Shown one piece after another: positions 1-5,091 of a stretch of 5,091 nucleotides of DNA; position 1 is the stretch's first letter, and each line of letters opens with the position of its first letter. Made by a program: the position numbers and the translations under genes. The DNA comes from Bacteroidales bacterium (GTDB taxonomy: Bacteria > Bacteroidota > Bacteroidia > Bacteroidales > VadinHA17): the NCBI GenBank assembly GCA_017882245.1, contig JADGPV010000184.1:1-5091 (forward strand), read 5' to 3'. The notes beneath the pieces are model-generated. The model ran no database searches. It was not told where the DNA came from and saw nothing but the letters and a program-made list of their open reading frames with translations.

Positions 1-1005
1 ACCAGGGAAGGGCTCAGTAGCGCAAGAATATATGGCAGCTGGCAGGAAATGATTGCCAGTGAGAGCAGGCTGCCGGAAGATCTCAGGCCACACTTTATCG
101 CTGTAGTAACACCAAACCATCTGCACTACGGTCCTGCAAAGATGGCCCTTGAGGCCGGCTTCCATGTGTTATGTGACAAACCTTTGTGCATGAGCGTAGC
201 TGAAGCCATCGATCTTCATGAGACCGTGGAACACACTGGTAAACTCTTCTGCCTGACACATAATTACACTGGTTATCCTATGGTTAAAAGGGCCAGGGAG
301 ATGGTCCTGGGCGGTGAGCTGGGTGAGATAAGAAAGATAGCTGTTGAGTATTTACAGGGGTGGCTCTCCTCCCCTGTGGAGACCACAGGCAACAGGCAGG
401 CCTCATGGAGGGCAGACCCAAAAAAGGCAGGCATTGCAGGAGCTATGGCTGATATCGGTACGCATGCTTTTAACCTCGCTGAATATGTCACAGGACTTGA
501 AGTGGTGGCCCTATCCGCTGACCTCCATACAATAGTCCCGGGCAGAGTACTTGATGACGACGGCAATGTCTTCCTGCTGTTTGGCAACGGTATCAGCGGA
601 ACACTTCTTGCCAGTCAGATTGCCATTGGAGAAGAAAATAACCTCTCAATTCGTGTCTATGGCGATAAGGGGAGTATCACATGGAGGCAGATGGAACCCA
701 ACAGTCTCACAGTCATGTGGCCTGACAAGCCTATTCAGATATACCGTACCGGCACCTCCTTCAGGGAAGCAGGAGTGGCGGCACCAATGCATACCAGGAT
801 CGCCGCAGGTCACCCGGAAGGATTCATTGAGGCTTTTGCCAACATCTACCGGAATTTTGCTCTGAATATCATTGCGGTAAATGAAGGGAAAAGCAATGAT
901 ATAATGGTTGATTATCCCGGAATATACGAAGGTGTCAGGGGAATGAAATTCCTTGAGGCTGTAGTGGCCTCCGGACTGAACGGTTCTGTCAGGACAGCTA
1001 TCTGA
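1..1005 (+). CDS. Gfo/Idh/MocA family oxidoreductase, 5'-truncated by window edge
   Basis: This is a probable NAD(P)-dependent dehydrogenase acting on a sugar, inositol or related polyol. The reading frame is open from base 1, so the true start lies outside the window and ATG 49 is internal. The fragment has 334 residues. Families of this kind usually have about 370-390, so roughly 40-50 N-terminal residues, including the glycine-rich nucleotide-binding loop, are missing. Visible marks are a VVTPNHLHY strand, the dinucleotide-fold motif CDKPL (codons at 172-186; the family motif is EKP, here DKP) and the DIGTHAFNLAEY motif (from 451), whose His is the usual catalytic candidate. Near the C-terminus HPEGFIEAFANIYRNF is typical of sugar-acting members. 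The stop TGA lies 2 bp from the stop of the opposing gene. Substrate cannot be told from sequence. No signal peptide can be judged because the N-terminus is absent. The family call is firm; the reaction is inferred. Confidence 0.93.
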   Translation, partial: TREGLSSARIYGSWQEMIASESRLPEDLRPHFIAVVTPNHLHYGPAKMALEAGFHVLCDKPLCMSVAEAIDLHETVEHTGKLFCLTHNYTGYPMVKRAREMVLGGELGEIRKIAVEYLQGWLSSPVETTGNRQASWRADPKKAGIAGAMADIGTHAFNLAEYVTGLEVVALSADLHTIVPGRVLDDDGNVFLLFGNGISGTLLASQIAIGEENNLSIRVYGDKGSITWRQMEPNSLTVMWPDKPIQIYRTGTSFREAGVAAPMHTRIAAGHPEGFIEAFANIYRNFALNIIAVNEGKSNDIMVDYPGIYEGVRGMKFLEAVVASGLNGSVRTAI

Positions 1006-1017
1006 GATTATTTCAGA
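1001..1017. terminator. Small hairpin spanning both stop codons of convergent genes, possible weak terminator
   Basis: TCTGA (1001-1005) is complementary to TCAGA (1013-1017). The stem can be extended by a G-T wobble and an A-T pair, leaving the loop TTA (1008-1010), which is itself the complement of the TAA stop of the minus-strand gene. The stem is short and AT-rich and no strong U tract follows on either side, so termination is only a guess based on position between convergent genes. Confidence 0.25.
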
Positions 1018-1859
1018 AGCGTTTTCAGGTAATAATTGCGGCTTATAGCGATACTCTCCATCGGAGTATGAGTACGGCATTTATCCTGCTCAAGGAACCA
1101 GTATTGCATGCCTGCGGTTCTGGCTTTGGCAAGAATGGGTTTAAAATCAATGACGCCCTCTCCCAGGGTTGCATCATTTTTCTCAGGGCTAAGATCTTTC
1201 ATGTGCCACACCTCAAATCGTCCCGGATATTTGCTGAAGTAAGCCAGCGGATCTTTGCCGGCAGCTGTGATCCATGCGAGATCGAGCTCAAAAATAACCA
1301 GCTTCGGGTCGGTCTTTTCAACAAGGATATCGTACGGTATCCTGTCATTAATCTCTTTAAACTCCACCTGGTGATTGTGAAAGCCGAATTTCAGGTCTGC
1401 CTTTTTGCATTTCTCCCCCACTTTATTAAAATAATCGGCATTTCTCCGGAAGCTGTCAACAGAGCTCATCCATTCAGCGGGCAGTGAAGGAAGAATAAGG
1501 TATTTAATACCTGCTTCGGCAGTGTCTTCAATCATCTGATCCTCGTTTTCCGGCCTGATCTGGTTGTGGGTGCTGAGCGGCACCATTCCATACTTCCTGA
1601 CAAGTTTCCCGAAATCTTTCGGCTGAAGTCCGTAGAATTTCCCTTCATTATAGCCTGCTGCTTCCACCCAGTTATAGCCAATCTCAGCAGCTTTCGCCAA
1701 TGCTGCAGCCGGATCCTTCTCCATCTCATCACGTATGGTATACAAAGCCAGACCCGTTTTTTTGGATAGCCGGGAAGAGGCTAATAATTCATTGTTAATA
1801 AGTGGGATAGCAGCCACAACAAGTGCTGACTGTTTCACAAAGTTCCTTCTGGTGGTCAT
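1008..1859 (-). CDS. Sugar phosphate isomerase/epimerase-like TIM-barrel protein with Tat-type signal
   Basis: A 283-residue protein of the xylose isomerase-like TIM-barrel superfamily (AP endonuclease 2 fold, COG1082 type). The N-terminus MTTRRNFVK followed by the hydrophobic run SALVVAAIPLI (residues 11-21) is a twin-arginine signal, so export across the inner membrane in folded form is likely. The barrel begins near GLALYTIRDE (36-45). Candidate metal or substrate residues are H98 (STHNQ), H161-N162-H163 and E166 (FGFHNHQVEF), E191 and D193 (ELDLAW), H219 (VWHMKD) and E257 (LEQD); GEGVIDF (233-239) is also typical. Such proteins isomerise or epimerise sugars or act on keto-sugar derivatives; the exact substrate is unknown. 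The ATG at 1859 is chosen because it gives the complete signal. No Shine-Dalgarno is seen. It faces the Gfo/Idh/MocA gene tail to tail, and such enzymes often work in the same carbohydrate pathways, but here they are not co-transcribed. Confidence 0.93.
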   Translation of the reverse strand: MTTRRNFVKQSALVVAAIPLINNELLASSRLSKKTGLALYTIRDEMEKDPAAALAKAAEIGYNWVEAAGYNEGKFYGLQPKDFGKLVRKYGMVPLSTHNQIRPENEDQMIEDTAEAGIKYLILPSLPAEWMSSVDSFRRNADYFNKVGEKCKKADLKFGFHNHQVEFKEINDRIPYDILVEKTDPKLVIFELDLAWITAAGKDPLAYFSKYPGRFEVWHMKDLSPEKNDATLGEGVIDFKPILAKARTAGMQYWFLEQDKCRTHTPMESIAISRNYYLKTLLK

Positions 1860-1888
1860 AGCTCAGATATAATTATTTATTAGTTCCC

Positions 1889-1910
1889 GAAACTGGATCC
1901 AGGTAGTTTC
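1889..1910. promoter_or_regulatory. Inverted repeat in the leader of the isomerase-like gene
   Basis: GAAACT (1889-1894) and AGTTTC (1905-1910) form a perfect 6-bp inverted repeat with a 10-bp spacer. The centre also holds the 10-bp palindrome CTGGATCCAG (1893-1902), which would compete with the outer stem. The site lies between the predicted minus-strand promoter (1927-1956) and the ATG at 1859, so it would be in the transcribed leader. It could be a repressor operator or an RNA hairpin. Chance occurrence is possible; function is inferred from position only. Confidence 0.3.
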
Positions 1911-1926
1911 AACTGCCTGCTGATAG

Positions 1927-1956
1927 CAAAAATAGCATTAAATTTATAAGATCAAA
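1927..1956 (-). promoter_or_regulatory. Bacteroidota-type promoter for the isomerase-like gene
   Basis: Read on the minus strand, TTTG (complement of 1953-1956) is followed after 18 bp by TATTTTTG (complement of 1927-1934). This matches the Bacteroidota primary sigma consensus of a -33 TTTG and a -7 TAnnTTTG, although the spacer is about 1 bp shorter than usual. Transcription would start near 1920-1922 and give a leader of about 60 nt, which contains the inverted repeat at 1889-1910. Confidence 0.55.
1939..1946 (+). promoter_or_regulatory. Possible -7 element for amrS
   Basis: TAAATTTA differs from TAnnTTTG only at the last base and ends 20 bp before the amrS ATG. No TTTG is seen at the expected -33 distance. 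It lies inside the spacer of the opposing minus-strand promoter, so the two could not be occupied at once. The support is weak. The A-rich AAAAGAA just before the start (1954-1960) may aid translation initiation, as is common in this phylum. Confidence 0.25.
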
Positions 1957-1966
1957 AGAACGTACG

Positions 1967-2965
1967 ATGAAGCTTTACGAAAAATATGATAACAATGACA
2001 GCCTGAGATGCCTCCTCTGTCCTCATTTTTGTCTTATACGACCGGGTGAGCGTGGTGTGTGCGGTGTAAGAGAGAACACCGGTGAAAAGATCTCTCTGAC
2101 CACCTATGGTGTAATCTCAGGTTATGCCCTTGATCCGATTGAGAAAAAGCCTCTCTATCATTTTTACCCGGGGAAATACATCATTTCGGTAGGCTCATAC
2201 GGTTGTAACCTGAAATGCGATTTTTGTCAGAATTATCATATCTCTCAGCACATTGAAAAGGATGGAAATTACAGACTATCGCCGGAAGAACTTGTAGGGC
2301 GCGCCAGGAAGACTTCAGATAATATCGGAATAGCCTATACCTATAATGAACCGGTTATCTGGTACGAGTACGTGATTGATTGTGCAAAGATGGCAGCTTC
2401 GGTTGGACTGAAAAACGTCATGGTCACAAATGGCTATATCAACAGGAAACCGCTGGCAGATCTCATAGATGTAACAGATGCATTCAATATCGATCTGAAA
2501 GCCTTTGACAGTGAATTTTACAGGAGATACACGGGTTCAGCTTTGAAGCCTGTGATGGAGGCAATCAGTGATGTTGCCCATTCAGGGAAACATCTTGAGA
2601 TAACTACCCTTGTTTTGCCGGGACTCAATGATTCTGTCGATGCCATGAAACGTGAGGCCGAATGGATTGCTGCCACGGCCGGCAGAAGAGTACCGTTGCA
2701 CCTCAGCCGTTACTTTCCGATGTACAAACGGGACGACCCTCCTACCCCGGAAGAGACAATACTCCTTCTGAAGGAAACTGCATCCGAATATCTTGATTTT
2801 GTCTATACAGGTAATATGACAGGTACTGATTCCGGTTCTGACACGCTGTGCCCCTCATGCCATGCCACTGTCATAAAACGTCACGGGTACCATACTTCAC
2901 TTCCCGGCTTATCCGGTGAAGGCAGATGTCTTAAATGCAATGAGATGATTGTAAAATGGATTTAA
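1967..2965 (+). CDS. amrS: AmmeMemoRadiSam system radical SAM enzyme
   Basis: A 332-residue radical S-adenosylmethionine enzyme, related to pyruvate formate-lyase activating enzymes (COG1180) and matching the AmrS branch. The radical SAM motif C80-x3-C84-x2-C87 (GCNLKCDFCQNYHIS) should hold the 4Fe-4S cluster. N-terminal cysteines C15, C18, C22 and C32 (CLLCPHFC, then GVCGVREN) and the C-terminal pairs C295/C298 and C321/C324 (CPSC, CLKC) are the extra Cys sites typical of this branch, the last four resembling a zinc ribbon. YTYNEPVIWYEY (124-135), NIDLKAF (174-180) and HLSRYFPMY (245-253) are further branch marks. Length is normal and complete. The usual partners, the MEMO-like protein and the AMMECR1 domain, are not in this window. 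The reaction of the system is not settled to my knowledge. Translation starts at ATG 1967, right before the first Cys-rich motif. It is a single-gene unit here, ending in the shared hairpin. Confidence 0.9.
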   Translation: MKLYEKYDNNDSLRCLLCPHFCLIRPGERGVCGVRENTGEKISLTTYGVISGYALDPIEKKPLYHFYPGKYIISVGSYGCNLKCDFCQNYHISQHIEKDGNYRLSPEELVGRARKTSDNIGIAYTYNEPVIWYEYVIDCAKMAASVGLKNVMVTNGYINRKPLADLIDVTDAFNIDLKAFDSEFYRRYTGSALKPVMEAISDVAHSGKHLEITTLVLPGLNDSVDAMKREAEWIAATAGRRVPLHLSRYFPMYKRDDPPTPEETILLLKETASEYLDFVYTGNMTGTDSGSDTLCPSCHATVIKRHGYHTSLPGLSGEGRCLKCNEMIVKWI

Positions 2966-2990
2966 AGTGACCGAGACTTCCTGTCACTTT
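2964..2990. terminator. Two-way terminator-like hairpin between amrS and the small minus-strand gene
   Basis: AAAGTGAC (2964-2971) and GTCACTTT (2983-2990) are a perfect 8-bp inverted repeat around an 11-nt loop. It overlaps the TAA stop of amrS (2963-2965) and the TGA stop of the opposing gene (2984-2986). The outer ends of the stem give U-rich 3' arms on both strands (CACTTTGATTT on plus, CACTTTAAAT on minus), which suits a bidirectional intrinsic terminator. The stem is only moderately GC-rich, so efficiency is uncertain. Confidence 0.6.
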
Positions 2991-3274
2991 GATTTGGATA
3001 TGTCACTCAGTTTTTCAAAATAGCTGTCAACTTTTTCCATAAGCTCCTTGCTCAGGCTCGTGTAATATGCTTTTACAAGGGCAGGGTTATCTTTACCGTC
3101 CGGATGATTAACTCTGTCAATGAATTCGTTACGCATGCTCACAGCTTCCTCTATCAGGTTCTGAACCTCATTTCTCTTCTCTCCTGTATGAATACTGGTA
3201 AACAGGAAACAGTCTGAAATGAATTCGAAGAAAAGAAAATCGATATCTTTTTTAAGGTTTTTTACGCTGGCCAT
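2984..3274 (-). CDS. Small helical protein of unknown function, 96 residues
   Basis: A 96-residue protein beginning MASVKNLKKDIDFLFFEFIS. I cannot name a family with certainty; it resembles small conserved hypothetical proteins of Bacteroidota. It is rich in charged and hydrophobic residues and looks all-helical: helix 1 (about residues 4-25), a short HTGEKRN turn, helix 2 (about 31-47), an NHPDGKDNP loop (48-56), then helices to the C-terminus ending SKSK. No signal peptide or transmembrane segment is evident, so it is probably cytoplasmic. The frame is open further upstream to an ATG at 3418, but that would overlap the aminotransferase gene by 116 bp and add an unrelated-looking stretch. 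ATG 3274 is preferred because a TATCTTTG promoter element sits 16 bp upstream. It follows the class IV enzyme by 28 bp on the same strand, so co-transcription is also possible. Confidence 0.8.
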   Translation of the reverse strand: MASVKNLKKDIDFLFFEFISDCFLFTSIHTGEKRNEVQNLIEEAVSMRNEFIDRVNHPDGKDNPALVKAYYTSLSKELMEKVDSYFEKLSDISKSK

Positions 3275-3290
3275 AATTATTGCTTTTGTG

Positions 3291-3298
3291 CAAAGATA
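3291..3298 (-). promoter_or_regulatory. -7 element (TAnnTTTG) for the small helical protein
   Basis: On the minus strand this reads TATCTTTG, an exact match to TAnnTTTG. It lies entirely in the 28-bp gap after the aminotransferase stop and 16 bp before ATG 3274, so the leader would be only about 10-12 nt. No TTTG is found at the -33 distance, where the sequence is the end of the upstream gene. It would let the small gene be expressed apart from its neighbour. Confidence 0.5.
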
Positions 3299-3302
3299 AA
3301 GA

Positions 3303-4139
3303 TTAATCTGTTTTCTTTCTGTACGTATATTTCTTAATACTTTCATCAGCCAATTGCCGGTAGAGGAGGCTAAGTCGATCCACAATACTATTTTGAGCCA
3401 TGAAAAGATGATTGTCAATGCTTCTCACAGCGAGGACCATTGGCGATGTCCCCGTAATGAATACCGACTGAAAGTTTGCCAGTCCGGATGGTTTTACCGC
3501 TTCAAAGACAAGATCATATCCCTCCTGCCGGCACAGGTCAATGACATATTTCCTCGTAATGCCTGGAAGAACCATCCGGTCAGGAGATGTGAGAATTTTA
3601 CCTGTTCCGGTTATAAAGAACACATTCGATCTGCTTCCTTCCGTTATATAGTCCTCCTTGTTCACCAGCAGAGCCTCATAGGCTTCTTTCTTTGCAAGCG
3701 ACTCATTCACTGACAGTCTCAACCTGTTGTTCAGCAGCTTCACTCCGGGGTCAAAGCGCTCGGCATGATATAATATCAGCGGAACGCCTCTGCGGATCAT
3801 CTCTTCTGTCGGATAATAAGATGGTATATAACAGATATGCACCGAGTATTCCTGACCTGTAAATGAGACCGTGATCCTGATATTAATCTCCGGAAAGAAC
3901 TCCTGTCTGACAAGTGAGGTAAGACCTTCCGCTATTGTTCCTGATATATTATCCCTGAGATTATATCTTGTTGCTATTCCATCGTTCAGACGCTTCATGT
4001 GGTCATCAAAGAAGAGAGGTACTCCCCTCCTCGTTCTGATCACCTCGTAGAAAGATACTTCAGCCGCAATGGGCTCATTGTCGCTGTCGGCAGGAAGGAT
4101 ATTTCCATCAAGATAATAATAGTTACCGAAGCATTCCAT
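3303..4139 (-). CDS. Class IV aminotransferase / aminodeoxychorismate lyase-like PLP enzyme
   Basis: A 278-residue fold-type IV pyridoxal-phosphate enzyme, in the family of branched-chain and D-amino acid aminotransferases and 4-amino-4-deoxychorismate lyase (PabC). Key positions are visible: F30-YEVIR, the H47-MKR50-L51 motif whose Arg binds the cofactor phosphate, the Schiff-base lysine K134 in DPGVKLLNN, E167 in ITEGSRSNVF, the cofactor-binding LPGITR (191-196) and GTSPMV (230-235). Length is normal for the family. Whether it is a transaminase or a lyase for p-aminobenzoate and folate synthesis cannot be settled: no pabA or pabB lies in the window. A soluble cytoplasmic enzyme is expected. 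ATG 4139 gives the usual N-terminus (ECFGNYYYLDG) and has a TAAATTTG promoter element 17 bp upstream. The gene precedes the small helical protein gene by 28 bp and is divergent from the nuclease fusion. Confidence 0.9.
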   Translation of the reverse strand: MECFGNYYYLDGNILPADSDNEPIAAEVSFYEVIRTRRGVPLFFDDHMKRLNDGIATRYNLRDNISGTIAEGLTSLVRQEFFPEINIRITVSFTGQEYSVHICYIPSYYPTEEMIRRGVPLILYHAERFDPGVKLLNNRLRLSVNESLAKKEAYEALLVNKEDYITEGSRSNVFFITGTGKILTSPDRMVLPGITRKYVIDLCRQEGYDLVFEAVKPSGLANFQSVFITGTSPMVLAVRSIDNHLFMAQNSIVDRLSLLYRQLADESIKKYTYRKKTD

Positions 4140-4156
4140 GGCAGTTTTTGTCGATG

Positions 4157-4164
4157 CAAATTTA
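4157..4164 (-). promoter_or_regulatory. -7 element (TAnnTTTG) for the class IV enzyme gene
   Basis: On the minus strand this reads TAAATTTG, an exact consensus match, 17 bp before ATG 4139. The predicted leader is about 12 nt. The -33 TTTG is not recognisable; the nearest T-rich run on that strand is CTTTTAAG (complement of 4183-4190). Confidence 0.5.
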
Positions 4165-4194
4165 TGAATTATTCCGAGCAGGCTTAAAAGTAAT

Positions 4195-4202
4195 TATCTT
4201 AG
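4195..4202 (+). promoter_or_regulatory. Possible -7 element for the nuclease fusion gene
   Basis: TATCTTAG has one mismatch to TAnnTTTG and ends 15 bp before GTG 4218, the same distance as in the two minus-strand genes nearby (16 and 17 bp). No -33 TTTG is present at the expected place. The call rests on this geometry and is weak. Confidence 0.3.
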
Positions 4203-4207
4203 TATTT

Positions 4208-4217
4208 TCCTGCAGGA
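4208..4217. repeat. 10-bp perfect palindrome abutting the GTG start
   Basis: TCCTGCAGGA is its own reverse complement and ends at the base before GTG 4218. It contains the AGGA part of a Shine-Dalgarno-like AGGAG, but this lies directly against the start and is too close to work in the usual way. It may be a protein-binding site or chance. Confidence 0.35.
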
Positions 4218-5091
4218 GTGTACGCTGTTGTTGACATAGAGACCACCGGAGGAAGCGCCAGGCTTGAAAGGATAACCGAGATTGCTGTTTACATCCATGA
4301 TGGTAAGCGACTTATCGATGAGTATTCAACGCTTATCAATCCAGAGCGCAGCATACCCTACTTTATTACTGCACTGACGGGAATCTCAAATGAAATGGTG
4401 GAAGATGCGCCAAGGTTTTTTGAGGTTGCGAAAAAAATTGTGGAGATCACAGAGGGAAATATTTTTGTAGCACATAATGCCCGGTTCGATTACTCATTTA
4501 TCAGGCAGGAATTCAGTATGCTTGGATACAATTTCAAGCGGCCGATGCTGGATACGGTCTCGTTGAGCAGGAAGCTCTTACCGGGACACAAATCATACAG
4601 TCTCGGAAACCTTTGCAAAGATCTTGGCATAGAAATTACCGGCAGGCACAGAGCCTCAGGTGATGCTCTCGCAACAGTCAGACTGCTTGAGCTTCTGCTT
4701 GAAAGCGACAAAGCGCAGAATAATGGCGCTCTTGTCAGGAACCGGAAGGCGTCAAAGCTGCATCCGGCACTCGATATGACGAAGATCGCTGATATACCTG
4801 AAGAGCCGGGCATCTATTATTTCCATAATGAAGAAGGCGAGATAATATATGTCGGGAAAAGCTGCAACCTGTGCCAGAGGGTTAACACACATCTTTCAAA
4901 CAATATCTCCTACAGGGAAATGGAGATGAGATCAAGGATCGCAGATATAAGCTGGGAACGTACCGGCAGTGAGCTCGTTGCTCTCCTCCTTGAGTCGGCA
5001 GAGATAAAAAGCCGAAAACCGCTGTATAACAGGGCTCAGCGCCGGACAGGGTTCCGCTGGGGCATATACAGCTATACCGATGAGAACGGGT
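4218..5091 (+). CDS. DnaQ-like DEDDh exonuclease fused to GIY-YIG (UvrC/Cho-type) nuclease, 3'-truncated
   Basis: The first 291 residues of a two-nuclease protein; the frame continues past the right edge. Residues 1-165 are a 3'-5' exonuclease of the DnaQ superfamily: D6 and E8 in VVDIETTG (Exo I), HNARFD with D91 (Exo II) and H144-RASGD149 (Exo III), so the full DEDDh set is present. After a linker (about 165-190) comes a GIY-YIG domain: PGIYYF (197-202), Y211-VGKS, R221, E259 in ALLLES and N271 in PLYN. The spacings Y-R and E-N equal those in UvrC, so the endonuclease site seems intact. Such fusions occur in several phyla and are thought to act in DNA repair, nicking and trimming damaged strands. 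An in-frame TAG at 4200-4202 leaves GTG 4218 as the only plausible start; it places the protein right at the first exonuclease strand, as usual. The gene is divergent from the class IV enzyme. Confidence 0.92.
   Translation, partial: MYAVVDIETTGGSARLERITEIAVYIHDGKRLIDEYSTLINPERSIPYFITALTGISNEMVEDAPRFFEVAKKIVEITEGNIFVAHNARFDYSFIRQEFSMLGYNFKRPMLDTVSLSRKLLPGHKSYSLGNLCKDLGIEITGRHRASGDALATVRLLELLLESDKAQNNGALVRNRKASKLHPALDMTKIADIPEEPGIYYFHNEEGEIIYVGKSCNLCQRVNTHLSNNISYREMEMRSRIADISWERTGSELVALLLESAEIKSRKPLYNRAQRRTGFRWGIYSYTDENG

Noticed and set aside
49..51. ATG 49 as the start of the oxidoreductase
   Set aside because: The frame is open to base 1 and the Rossmann fold would lack its first strands and glycine loop, so the gene begins before the window.
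646..1080. Minus-strand open frame of 144 codons
   Set aside because: It lies antisense to the Gfo/Idh/MocA gene and across the end of the isomerase-like gene; the protein has no recognisable motif.
1068..1487. Plus-strand open frame of 139 codons
   Set aside because: It is antisense to the well-supported TIM-barrel gene and has no family features.
3275..3418. N-terminal extension of the small minus-strand protein to ATG 3418
   Set aside because: It would overlap the aminotransferase coding region by 116 bp and run through its own promoter-like element; ATG 3274 fits promoter position and protein character better.
3354..3713. Plus-strand open frame of 119 codons
   Set aside because: It is antisense to the class IV enzyme, which has all its catalytic motifs in the other strand.
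4490..4813. Minus-strand open frame of 107 codons
   Set aside because: It is antisense to the exonuclease domain; composition looks like a reverse-strand shadow.
1..5091. A new defence, mobile or CRISPR-like system
   Set aside because: I found no repeat array, transposase, integrase, toxin-antitoxin pair or defence domain; the one nuclease fusion matches a known repair-type architecture.

Overview
The window looks like chromosomal DNA of a member of the Bacteroidota, probably from the Bacteroidales or a related group. Three signs point there. Two genes have clear matches to the Bacteroidota -7 promoter element TAnnTTTG close upstream of the start, and a third has the same element with a -33 TTTG. 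No clear Shine-Dalgarno sequence is placed properly before any start. The gene types are also typical of the phylum, namely a twin-arginine sugar isomerase/epimerase-like protein next to a Gfo/Idh/MocA oxidoreductase, a stand-alone AmmeMemoRadiSam radical SAM enzyme and a DnaQ/GIY-YIG fusion. The assignment is inference; no rRNA or marker gene is present.

Layout, left to right. (1) Positions 1-1005, plus strand: 3' part of a Gfo/Idh/MocA oxidoreductase. (2) 1008-1859, minus strand: a TIM-barrel sugar phosphate isomerase/epimerase-like protein with a Tat-type signal, meeting gene 1 tail to tail with 2 bp between the stop codons. (3) 1860-1966: a divergent control region with a good minus-strand promoter and an inverted repeat. 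(4) 1967-2965, plus strand: the radical SAM enzyme AmrS. (5) 2964-2990: a perfect 8-bp inverted repeat that overlaps both converging stop codons, probably a two-way terminator. (6) 2984-3274, minus strand: a 96-residue helical protein of unknown function. (7) 3303-4139, minus strand: a class IV PLP-dependent aminotransferase or lyase, 28 bp upstream of gene 6 on the same strand. (8) 4140-4217: a 78-bp divergent control region. (9) 4218-5091, plus strand: an exonuclease (DEDDh) plus GIY-YIG nuclease fusion that starts at GTG and runs off the right edge.

How they work together: genes 1 and 2 fit carbohydrate metabolism, but being convergent they are not one operon. The class IV enzyme and the small protein may be co-transcribed, although the small gene also has its own promoter-like element in the gap. 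The radical SAM enzyme and the nuclease fusion are single-gene units in this window. There is no intergenic stretch longer than about 110 bp, and I see no tRNA, rRNA, CRISPR array, insertion sequence or phage gene. The region is mostly ordinary housekeeping or accessory metabolism. The most useful points for a second look are the orphan AmrS, the unknown 96-residue protein, the shared stop-codon hairpins and the repeated promoter-to-start geometry.
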